Part shown: in pieces, positions 1-6,284 of the stretch
Position numbering within the stretch: position 1 is the stretch's first letter
Layout of the letters: every line of letters starts with the position of its first letter
Assembly (NCBI GenBank): GCA_945874095.1
Contig: CAMCFM010000253.1
Coordinates: 1 to 6,754, forward strand
Length of the DNA: 6,754 nt
Source of the DNA: Candidatus Kuenenia stuttgartensis
Lineage (GTDB): Bacteria > Planctomycetota > Planctomycetia > Isosphaerales > Isosphaeraceae
Reading direction: 5' to 3'
Position numbers and translations under genes: made by a program
Notes under the pieces: generated by a model
Database searches by the model: none
What the model was told of the DNA's origin: nothing
Seen by the model: only the letters and a program-made list of their open reading frames with translations

Positions 1-15
1 CAATCCATGATTTTA

Positions 16-45
16 TGAACATAAGGGTGGACACCTTACTATAAT
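16..45 (+). promoter_or_regulatory. Candidate sigma-70-type promoter for the YyaL-like gene
   Basis: A perfect -10 hexamer TATAAT lies at 40-45. A 4/6 match to the -35 consensus, TGAACA, lies at 16-21, giving an 18-base spacer. A second -10-like GATAAT follows at 46-51. Transcription would start near base 52, leaving a leader of about 87 bases before the ATG at 139. The spacer contains an interrupted dyad, TAAGG at 22-26 and CCTTA at 34-38. This is motif matching only, and planctomycete promoters are poorly characterised. Confidence 0.45.
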
Positions 46-138
46 GATAATTCAGGAGCGAAGCTGACGTTGGCCTGCCCACAAAAAGCTCGATCAAAAG
101 CCATTCCCATAGCCCAATAGATACGCAACGGTTAAAAA

Positions 139-2241
139 ATGTCCGCCAAAGAACACTCCGGCAGTCCTCTAAATCCGCCCAACCGGCTCGTATCCGAGAC
201 CAGTCCTTATCTGCTTCAGCATGCTCATAATCCCGTGGACTGGTATCCATGGGGTGAAGCGGCCCTGGCCCGTGCACGTGCTGAAAACAAGCCGATTTTT
301 CTTTCGGTAGGCTATTCGGCATGCCACTGGTGCCATGTGATGGAGCGTGAGAGCTTTGAGAATCCGGCCATGGCCGAACTGATGAATGAGCGGTTCATCA
401 ACGTCAAAGTCGATCGCGAGGAGCGTCCAGACATTGACCAGATTTACATGAGTGCTGTTCAAGCCATGACCGGTCGCGGCGGCTGGCCGATGTCCGTTTT
501 TCTGACACCTGACGGACAGCCATTTTTTGGTGGAACGTATTATCCGCCAGAGGACAAACATGGTATGCCAGGCTTCCGGAGAGTGATTCTCTCTGTGGAA
601 CAAGCCTGGAAGAGTCGCAAAAAAGAGATCGAAGATTCCGCCGCTGACATGACAGCCCACTTGGCAGATCTCGCCAAACTACCGAAAGTGGATTCAGAGC
701 AACCACTTGGAATTGAGATCCTTGAGGCTGCGGCCGTGGCGTTGAGACGTCAGTTCGACCCTGTTCATGGAGGGTTTGGCCAAGCTCCAAAATTCCCACA
801 CCCAATGGACTTACGTTTTCTGATAAGACACGGAGCCCGCGCCGGCGATGCTCACGCCGTGCATATGGTACGCCACACGCTCGACAAAATGGCTCGGGGC
901 GGAATTTACGACCACTTAGGTGGCGGTTTTGCTCGCTATTCCACCGACGCGAAATGGCTCGCGCCTCACTTTGAAAAAATGCTCTACGATAACGCTCTTC
1001 TCGCCTCAGCCTATACAGAAGCGTATCAACTGACGGGCGAGGAAGATTTTGCCCGAGTCACTCGTGAAACACTTGACTATCTGCTGAGCCGAATGACCGA
1101 TCCGGTCGAGGGTGGTTTTTACGCAACGGAAGATGCCGACAGTGAAGGCGAGGAGGGCAAGTTTTATGTCTGGTCGAAGTCTGGAATCGAGACTGTGCTT
1201 GGTCCGGAACGAGCCGATCGATTTTGTATTGTCTACGACGTAAGCCCTGACGGCAATTGGGAATCTCACAACATTCTCAATCTCATCAAGCCGATGGATC
1301 AGGCGGCAAATAGTTTTGGGATGACTGAGGAGCAACTTCGCAAGGAGCTGGAATCGGATCGTGCCAGACTTTTAGAAGTGCGTGAAACGCGAATCCCGCC
1401 CGGTAAAGACACCAAGGTGCTGACCAGCTGGAACGGCTTGGCCATGGCCGCAATGGCTGACGCAGCATGGACTTTAGATGAGCCTAGATATCTTCTAGGC
1501 GCCCAGAACTGTGCCGCATTTTTGAAGCGTAGAATGATCGGCCCGGATGGACTTCTTTTGCACTCTTATAAGGATGGACAAGCCCGGTTCAATGCCTATC
1601 TGGATGATTACGCAGCCGTGATCGACGGACTCGTCAGGCTCTTTGAAGCCGGTGCCGACAAGCAATGGCTCGACTGGGCTGAAGAGCTTGCTGAGACTAT
1701 GGTTCGGGAGTTTCGCGACGTGGTCGATGGCGGTTTCTACTATACAGGTAGAACGCACGAAACCCTGATTCTGAGAAACAAGGATTATCAGGATAACGCG
1801 ACTCCATCAGGCAACTCTTTGGCTGCCACCGCTCTGGCGAGACTGGGGCGAATTACGGGCAATCAAAAATATACCGATCAAGCCTGGAAAACGCTGAAGA
1901 GCATGACTGCGATTTTAAAGCGTTACCCGATGGCGGCTGGACAGGGCCTGATCGCGCTCGACTTTCTGCTGGCCGATGGCCCGGAAGTGGTTCTGGTGGC
2001 TCCACTTGCAACGGACGACTATAAGCACGCCAGGCATTTGTGGTCGAAACGCTTTTTGCCCGGTCGGGTGACGGTCGCGAATATTGCAGGCGTTCTGGAC
2101 CACTTTGAGCTTGCCCAGCAGCGGACGGCCCAAGCTGGTCAGATCACGTCATATATCTGCCAGGGAAAGACTTGCGAGGCGCCTGTTGCAGGAATAGAGG
2201 CCTTAAAAAAACGGCTGATGGGTATGCCAACATATCTATGA
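139..2241 (+). CDS. YyaL/SPATA20-family protein: thioredoxin-like domain (DUF255) plus (alpha/alpha) barrel
   Basis: This 700-residue protein has the full length usual for the bacterial YyaL / animal SPATA20 family. The N-terminal block NRLVSETSPYLLQHAHNPVDW (about residues 15-35) is the family hallmark. A thioredoxin-like domain follows, with a CHWC redox-type motif at 62-65 and the conserved VDREERPDID and GGWPMSVFLTPDG segments near 91-126. Residues from about 200 to 610 are rich in GG-F/GGG and aromatic motifs (GGFGQAPKFP 211-220, APHFEKMLYDNALL 275-288, LTSWNGLA 428-435, NATPSGNS 553-560), typical of six-hairpin, glycosidase/epimerase-like barrels. The C-terminus has a Cys pair (C674, C679), as relatives often do. 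No signal peptide is visible, so it is probably cytoplasmic. The biochemical function of the family is not established; a redox role combined with sugar binding is only inferred. The ATG at 139 has no clear Shine-Dalgarno sequence, but the family motif begins about 14 residues later, which supports this start. No clear terminator follows. Confidence 0.95.
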   Translation: MSAKEHSGSPLNPPNRLVSETSPYLLQHAHNPVDWYPWGEAALARARAENKPIFLSVGYSACHWCHVMERESFENPAMAELMNERFINVKVDREERPDIDQIYMSAVQAMTGRGGWPMSVFLTPDGQPFFGGTYYPPEDKHGMPGFRRVILSVEQAWKSRKKEIEDSAADMTAHLADLAKLPKVDSEQPLGIEILEAAAVALRRQFDPVHGGFGQAPKFPHPMDLRFLIRHGARAGDAHAVHMVRHTLDKMARGGIYDHLGGGFARYSTDAKWLAPHFEKMLYDNALLASAYTEAYQLTGEEDFARVTRETLDYLLSRMTDPVEGGFYATEDADSEGEEGKFYVWSKSGIETVLGPERADRFCIVYDVSPDGNWESHNILNLIKPMDQAANSFGMTEEQLRKELESDRARLLEVRETRIPPGKDTKVLTSWNGLAMAAMADAAWTLDEPRYLLGAQNCAAFLKRRMIGPDGLLLHSYKDGQARFNAYLDDYAAVIDGLVRLFEAGADKQWLDWAEELAETMVREFRDVVDGGFYYTGRTHETLILRNKDYQDNATPSGNSLAATALARLGRITGNQKYTDQAWKTLKSMTAILKRYPMAAGQGLIALDFLLADGPEVVLVAPLATDDYKHARHLWSKRFLPGRVTVANIAGVLDHFELAQQRTAQAGQITSYICQGKTCEAPVAGIEALKKRLMGMPTYL

Positions 2242-2276
2242 AAAGCTGAGATCGGTCACGATCAGTCAAATATCGC

Positions 2277-2306
2277 TTGTAGGAATTACTGAATTCAGCA
2301 TATGAT
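2277..2306 (+). promoter_or_regulatory. Possible promoter of the S41 protease gene
   Basis: A -10-like TATGAT (5/6) lies at 2301-2306, 18 bases after a weak -35-like TTGTAG (3/6) at 2277-2282. The start site would be near 2313, leaving a leader of about 50 bases. The -10 box overlaps the left arm of the inverted repeat at 2304-2326. The -35 is poor, so the call is tentative. Readthrough from the gene upstream is also possible because no convincing terminator separates the two genes. Confidence 0.3.
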
Positions 2307-2326
2307 GAAGTTAACAGAACTTCATC
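2304..2326. repeat. Perfect 9-bp inverted repeat upstream of the protease gene (possible operator)
   Basis: The arms GATGAAGTT (2304-2312) and AACTTCATC (2318-2326) are exact reverse complements around a 5-base centre, AACAG. A G-T pair can extend the stem by one (2303/2327). No T-tract follows, so it does not look like an intrinsic terminator. It spans the possible -10 box and the predicted start site, the usual position for a repressor operator. It could equally be a structure at the 5' end of the mRNA. Confidence 0.5.
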
Positions 2327-2361
2327 GCATCTTCACGCTCCCCTGAGAGGTTGAACAAGTC

Positions 2362-3729
2362 ATGATCACTCGAAGGCTCGCTTCCGGCTTGGTTCTGGTG
2401 GGATGTTTGGCACTCGGCCTCTGGTCGAAGACAGACGCAGCCAAACCCAAAGACGAAATGCTGGAACTTTACGGCCAGTTTGTCGATGCCGTGGAGAAAG
2501 TGGAGGCGAATTACGTTCGCCCTGTGGAACGTAAAGAGTTGCTGGAATCCGCTTTAAACGGGATGCTCCAGAACCTGGATCCGCACTCGAACTACATCAA
2601 TACGTCCGGATGGAAGCAGTTCCGTCGCCAGATTGAAGGTAGTTTTGGTGGTGTGGGGATTCAGGTCGGTACCGATAATTCAAATCGGCTCAAGGTGATT
2701 GCACCTCTGGTGGGCTCACCTGCTTATGAAGTCGGAATTATGCCAGAAGATGTGATCATGGAAATTGATGGTCAATCGACGGAAGGCATGACTCTGGATC
2801 GTTCAACGGAACTGATGCAGGGTCGCCCCGGCACCACCGTGAAGGTGAAAGTGCGTCACCGCGATGGCGAATCCGAAGATCTGGTCATCAATCGCGCGAT
2901 TATCGAACTCCCGACCGTGCTTGGCGATCACCGTAAGCCGGACGACTCCTGGGACTTCATGCTCGACCCTCAAGCCAAGGTTGGTTATGTGCGTCTGACC
3001 AGTTTCGCACAGAAGACAGCGCAGGAACTGCGTGCTGCTCTGGAGCAACTTAAAAAAGAGGGTATGAAGAGCCTGATTCTCGACTTACGCAATAATCCAG
3101 GTGGATTACTTCCAGCCGCTGTCGAAATCTCCAATATGTTTGTCGGTGATGGCAAGATTGTCAGCACCAAGGGCAGAAACACAGTGGAACGCGTATTTGA
3201 CGCCGACAAGAACAAGGTGGTGACCGATGTTCCCATGGTGGTTCTGGTAAACGGCAATTCGGCATCCGCTTCAGAAATTGTTTCGGCGTGCCTGCAAGAC
3301 CACAAGCGAGCCACAGTGGTTGGAACTCGCTCTTATGGCAAGGGTTCTGTCCAGAATATTGTCGAGATGGAAGATGGTCAGGGTGTTCTGAAACTTACTG
3401 TCGCCACATACTGGAGACCTTCCGGCAAGAACATTCACCGATTCAAGAACGCCAAATCGAGTGACGAATGGGGAGTTTCACCGAACCCTAATATGGAAGT
3501 CAAGCTCACAGATAAAGAGACTTTTGACTGGATGATTGGCCGTCGTGAACTCGATCTTGTGACTTTCGGGAAGCGAAAGTCGAAGACCGACGAAGGTGCC
3601 AAGAAAGAGGCTGAAGCTAAGGAAAAGACTCAGAAAGAACAGACCAAGTTTGTCGACAAGCAGCGAGATAAAGCCGCCGAAATTGTCAAACAGCTTGGAA
3701 CCGTATCCAAAGTTCAGCCTAACGCATGA
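2362..3729 (+). CDS. Exported S41-family C-terminal processing protease (CtpA/Prc type) with PDZ domain
   Basis: This 455-residue serine protease has the usual length of bacterial CTPs, which cleave near protein C-termini outside the inner membrane. The N-terminus has two Arg (4-5) and a hydrophobic stretch to about residue 21. A signal peptidase I site is plausible near TDA-A (24-27). L12-V13-G14-C15 also fits a lipobox, but hydrophobic residues continue past C15, so a lipoprotein is less likely. The helical N-domain (about 33-80, ending NLDPHSNYI) is followed by a PDZ domain (about 86-170, GGVGIQVG and SPAYEVGIMPEDVIMEIDG) and the S41 core (LILDLRNNPGGLL 238-250). By alignment with E. coli Prc (S430, D441, K455), the catalytic residues are S302 in SASASE, D313 and K327 in GKGSVQ, with identical spacing. 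Residues 403-440 form a Lys/Glu-rich, probably helical tail. GAGAGG at 2345-2350 is a Shine-Dalgarno-like sequence with long spacing. The physiological substrate cannot be read from the sequence. Confidence 0.96.
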   Translation: MITRRLASGLVLVGCLALGLWSKTDAAKPKDEMLELYGQFVDAVEKVEANYVRPVERKELLESALNGMLQNLDPHSNYINTSGWKQFRRQIEGSFGGVGIQVGTDNSNRLKVIAPLVGSPAYEVGIMPEDVIMEIDGQSTEGMTLDRSTELMQGRPGTTVKVKVRHRDGESEDLVINRAIIELPTVLGDHRKPDDSWDFMLDPQAKVGYVRLTSFAQKTAQELRAALEQLKKEGMKSLILDLRNNPGGLLPAAVEISNMFVGDGKIVSTKGRNTVERVFDADKNKVVTDVPMVVLVNGNSASASEIVSACLQDHKRATVVGTRSYGKGSVQNIVEMEDGQGVLKLTVATYWRPSGKNIHRFKNAKSSDEWGVSPNPNMEVKLTDKETFDWMIGRRELDLVTFGKRKSKTDEGAKKEAEAKEKTQKEQTKFVDKQRDKAAEIVKQLGTVSKVQPNA

Positions 3730-3755
3730 TTTCAAGCGATTGAAAACTATCAAAT

Positions 3756-3797
3756 AGTGTGTCAGGAGCATCATCCTGGCACACTCTTTCAATTTTT
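3756..3797 (+). terminator. Strong intrinsic terminator after the S41 protease gene
   Basis: A 12-bp stem has arms AGTGTGTCAGGA (3756-3767) and TCCTGGCACACT (3774-3785), with one G-T pair and a 6-base loop GCATCA. It is followed by CTTTCAA and then five T (3793-3797). It begins 26 bases after the protease stop codon. A flanking ATTGAAA (3739-3745) can also pair with TTTCAAT (3787-3793) as an outer stem. The T-tract is set back 7 bases from the stem, which is slightly imperfect, but the stem is the strongest I found between genes in the window. Confidence 0.8.
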
Positions 3798-3862
3798 AGT
3801 TCCTGATAATCTGCTGGCAATCCATAATTCATCCCCCCTTCCTTAAATTCAAATCCAGATCC

Positions 3863-5002
3863 ATGATTCTCCATATTTATGCCGGTAATCTCTTTGGTGG
3901 GATTGAAACTCACATTCTGGCTTTGATTGAAGCAGAAATTCAACGTCGCTTTAGCAACTCGTATGGACATCATGTCGCTCTTTGTTTTGAGGGTCGATTA
4001 AGCAACGACCTGAAAAGCATGGGTCGCCCCCCTGTCATGCTTGGGAAAAGCAGATTTCGCTATCCATGGACCATCTGGCGTGCCCGTCATCGGCTGAAAT
4101 TGGCTATTTTGCAATTAAAAATCAAAAGCATCGTCGCGCATGCTCCATGGACCTTTCGGCTTGCTTCGCCTGTAGCCCGCAAGTTAAAAATACCCATTGC
4201 ATTATGGAATCACGATATTATCAGTGGCCAGAATCGGCTTGAGTCTTACGCCTCAAAATTTCCTCCCGATTTCATCATCACAAATAGCCAGTTCACCGTC
4301 AAAGGCGTTGAAACTCATTTTGGCCGCAAGGTAAACGCTGTGATCTATCCTGTCATCCGATTTCAACTCTCTGAGAAGCCAATTGAAACCAGAGTTCGAA
4401 TTCGCAATGAGTTTTCCACTGATTTGAATTCCGTGGTTATCACCCAATTCAGCCGATTTGAAAGGTGGAAGGGTCAGACCCTATTATTAAATGCCTTGGC
4501 GAATCTGAAATCCGACCCAGCATGGACTTGCTGGATCGTAGGTGGGGTTCAAAAACCGGAAGAACTGGCTTTTCTTGAGGAACTCAAAGAGCTTGCAAAA
4601 AGTATTGGAATCGAGGATCGGATCCGATTTATTGGTCAGCGATCAGACATTCCCGATATCCTTTCAGCCACAGACATCCACTGCCAGCCAAACCTTGCCC
4701 CAGAGCCATTCGGACTTGCCTTTGTGGAAGCCTTGGCAGCCGGTCTGCCCAGTGTGGGCATAAATTTTGGGGGTTCTGCTGAGATCATCACGCCTGAGTG
4801 TGGCCGGCTTGTTCCACCTGACGATCTTTTCGTATTATCAAAAACACTTTCGGACTTGATTCACGACCCCAAATTACGCGACGATCTTGGCAGGCATGGC
4901 CCTGCCCGTGCCATTCAGTTGTGCGACCCTCTGCAAGCACTTGAGCAACTGGAAAAGCTTCTGGCAACGCCTGTCATCTCAAATCATGGTTCGAGAACTT
5001 AA
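3863..5002 (+). CDS. GT4-type (GT-B fold) glycosyltransferase
   Basis: This 379-residue retaining glycosyltransferase probably transfers sugar from a nucleotide-sugar donor to a glycan or lipid acceptor on the cytoplasmic side of the membrane. The N-terminal Rossmann half opens with ILHIYAGNLFGGIETH (2-17), with the glycine loop that GT4 enzymes use near the acceptor. WNHD (115-118) and ITNSQF (139-144) are typical of the first domain. The donor half has FSRFERWKGQ (196-205), where R198 and K203 are expected to contact the donor diphosphate. E281-P-F-G-x4-E289 is the GT4 E-x7-E motif, followed by an LAAGLP loop. Donor, acceptor and product cannot be deduced. The ATG at 3863 has no Shine-Dalgarno sequence, but the protein begins exactly where the family does. 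Sampled 60-base lines are lower in G+C than lines in the protease gene (about 40-47% against 48-58%). The stop codon overlaps the tsaD start, so translation of the two is probably coupled. Confidence 0.92.
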   Translation: MILHIYAGNLFGGIETHILALIEAEIQRRFSNSYGHHVALCFEGRLSNDLKSMGRPPVMLGKSRFRYPWTIWRARHRLKLAILQLKIKSIVAHAPWTFRLASPVARKLKIPIALWNHDIISGQNRLESYASKFPPDFIITNSQFTVKGVETHFGRKVNAVIYPVIRFQLSEKPIETRVRIRNEFSTDLNSVVITQFSRFERWKGQTLLLNALANLKSDPAWTCWIVGGVQKPEELAFLEELKELAKSIGIEDRIRFIGQRSDIPDILSATDIHCQPNLAPEPFGLAFVEALAAGLPSVGINFGGSAEIITPECGRLVPPDDLFVLSKTLSDLIHDPKLRDDLGRHGPARAIQLCDPLQALEQLEKLLATPVISNHGSRT

Positions 5003-6102
5003 TGGCCCCCGCAACAGAACTATCCAAAACCGTTTGCATTCTTGCGATTGAGACCACTTGCGATGAGACCAGCGCAGCCTTGATCGAATGCCCTTGGCCG
5101 GTAGTCGCTTCGCTGGACGGTCCCTTGCCCGTCCCTAAATGCCTGTCAAATGTGGTGACATCCCAAATTGATCTGCACGGACCATTTGGCGGAGTGGTTC
5201 CAGAAATAGCTTCCAGAGCTCACCTTACAGCCATCCTGCCGGTGATCCGCCAAGCCCTTGATGCCGCAAATCTTGATTACCCTGACATAGATGCTGTTGC
5301 TATCGCCACAAAGCCCGGTCTTGTAGGGGCTTTAGTCGTTGGCTTAACGGTCGCAAAAACGCTGGCATTGGTGCTGAACAAGCCTCTTTTGACATATGAC
5401 CACATGGAGGCTCACCTCTATGCAGCCCAGTTGGCAGACCCATCCTCAGAGATTTTTCCTTGCCTTGGGCTGATCGTATCCGGAGGCCACACAACGCTTT
5501 TGGACTGTCAAACAGCACTCGACACCACGTGGCTGGGCGGTACACTGGATGATGCCGTTGGCGAAGCGTTTGACAAAGTGGCGACTTTGCTTGGGCTGGG
5601 ATATCCCGGCGGACCGGTCATCCAAAGGGCTGCGGAGTCAGGCGACCCAAAAGCGTTTGATTTTCCACGCCCTTTTTCGCAGGATTCTCGATTGGTTTTT
5701 AGCTATTCAGGACTGAAAACAGCCGTCCTAAGAGCGTTTCAAGCGAATCAGACACGGGCGGACGATCCTTTACAAAGGCCTCAGCTTATCGCCGATCTCG
5801 CAGCCAGTTTCCAAGCTGCAGCTGTGGAAAGCATCGTGATCAAAACCCGTCAGGCTTTGAAGCAGACAGGGCATAAACGATTGGTGATGGGTGGTGGTGT
5901 GGCAGCGAACCGACTTTTAAGAGCGAGTTTGCAAGAAATGTGCCAGAGGCAAAAGGTGGCACTTTTCACACCTCCGATGTGGCTTTGTACGGACAATGCG
6001 GCGATGGGTGCCGTAGCCTATTTGAAGCTGATTCGTGGCGATTTGGCGGCTCTGGATTGCGACGTTGTGGCAGGTTTGATGAGGCCAGACAAAGGCCGTT
6101 AA
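5002..6102 (+). CDS. tsaD: tRNA N6-adenosine threonylcarbamoyltransferase TsaD
   Basis: TsaD (Kae1/Gcp/YgjD) transfers threonylcarbamoyl from TC-AMP, made by TsaC/Sua5, to N6 of A37 in tRNAs that read ANN codons, working with TsaB and TsaE in bacteria. The 366-residue protein carries the full ASKHA signature: ILAIETTCDETS (13-24), FGGVVPEIASRAH (62-74), KPGLVGALVVG (104-114), LIVSGGHT (157-164), LDDAVGEAFDKVA (182-194), YPGGP (201-205), FSYSGLKT (233-240) and MGGGVAANR (296-304). The metal ligands are H134 and H138 in DHMEAH and D331 in CTDNAAM, all present. Against E. coli TsaD, which I recall as 337 residues, there is about a 13-residue Pro-rich insertion around 30-48. The ATG overlaps the glycosyltransferase stop as TAATG, and no good Shine-Dalgarno sequence is seen, consistent with coupling. 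The TAA stop is followed by open frame to a TGA near 6252, judged to be chance. Confidence 0.98.
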   Translation: MAPATELSKTVCILAIETTCDETSAALIECPWPVVASLDGPLPVPKCLSNVVTSQIDLHGPFGGVVPEIASRAHLTAILPVIRQALDAANLDYPDIDAVAIATKPGLVGALVVGLTVAKTLALVLNKPLLTYDHMEAHLYAAQLADPSSEIFPCLGLIVSGGHTTLLDCQTALDTTWLGGTLDDAVGEAFDKVATLLGLGYPGGPVIQRAAESGDPKAFDFPRPFSQDSRLVFSYSGLKTAVLRAFQANQTRADDPLQRPQLIADLAASFQAAAVESIVIKTRQALKQTGHKRLVMGGGVAANRLLRASLQEMCQRQKVALFTPPMWLCTDNAAMGAVAYLKLIRGDLAALDCDVVAGLMRPDKGR

Positions 6103-6159
6103 ACTCCTGATTTTGCAAGAGAATACGGCAAGAAGTTCAAAGACGTGCGTTATAAGGTG

Positions 6160-6189
6160 TTGACGAGGGGTGTCAATTATGCCTATAAA
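6160..6189 (+). promoter_or_regulatory. Possible sigma-70-type promoter ahead of the ABC ATPase gene
   Basis: TTGACG (5/6 to the -35 consensus) at 6160-6165 and TATAAA (5/6 to the -10) at 6184-6189 are separated by 18 bases. Initiation would fall near 6196, about 90 bases before the ABC start codon. If this promoter is used, its transcript would lack the start of the short ORF at 6179-6280, so the two calls compete unless that ORF is read from a transcript begun further upstream. No terminator is seen after tsaD, so readthrough is possible. Confidence 0.4.
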
Positions 6190-6280
6190 ATGGATTGTTC
6201 AACGATTGGTACGCAAATCAGGCCGACTGAATTCGAGCTTGATGCGCGAAGCTGAGTTTCCTGAAATTTGGGAGCACTGA
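6179..6280 (+). CDS. Possible 33-residue ORF (leader or small protein) before the ABC gene
   Basis: An ATG at 6179 opens 33 codons and a TGA at 6278-6280, four bases before the ABC gene ATG at 6285. A Shine-Dalgarno-like GAGGGG (6165-6170) lies 8 bases upstream, better placed than for any of the larger genes here. The peptide begins MPIKWIVQRLVRKSGR and ends EFPEIWEH: a short hydrophobic patch, a basic stretch, then an acidic C-terminal end. I recognise no family and see no run of one amino acid of the kind found in attenuator leaders. An ORF this short can occur by chance. The evidence is the ribosome-binding site and the tight spacing to the next gene, which would suit translational coupling. 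Confidence 0.3.
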   Translation: MPIKWIVQRLVRKSGRLNSSLMREAEFPEIWEH

Positions 6281-6284
6281 ACGG

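Noticed and set aside
54..120. AGGAG followed by a TTG-started 16-codon frame in the leader of the first gene
   Set aside because: The spacing to the TTG is long (11 bases), the start codon is weak and the frame is too short to distinguish from chance.
169..805. Antisense open frames of 163 and 133 codons within the YyaL-like gene
   Set aside because: They lie opposite a well-conserved coding region, overlap each other and show no recognisable protein motifs. They are composition shadows.
2250..2263. Small inverted repeat GATCG/CGATC after the YyaL-like gene as a terminator
   Set aside because: The stem is only 5 bp with a 4-base loop and no T-tract follows, so it does not support termination.
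3805..3828. GATAAT (3805-3810) and CATAAT (3823-3828) as -10 boxes for the glycosyltransferase gene
   Set aside because: Neither has a recognisable -35 hexamer at normal spacing. A promoter is expected here after the terminator, but I cannot place it.
6151..6156. TATAAG as an alternative -10 that would place the mini-ORF start inside the transcript
   Set aside because: No -35-like hexamer lies 16-19 bases upstream. The nearest candidate, TTGCAA at 6113-6118, is 32 bases away.
6103..6254. Open frame continuing in phase after the tsaD TAA for about 50 codons, suggesting stop-codon readthrough or a truncated C-terminus
   Set aside because: TsaD is already complete, with all motifs and a normal ending shortly after CTDNAAM. 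A stop-free run of this length has roughly a one-in-ten chance, and the translated tail resembles nothing I recognise.
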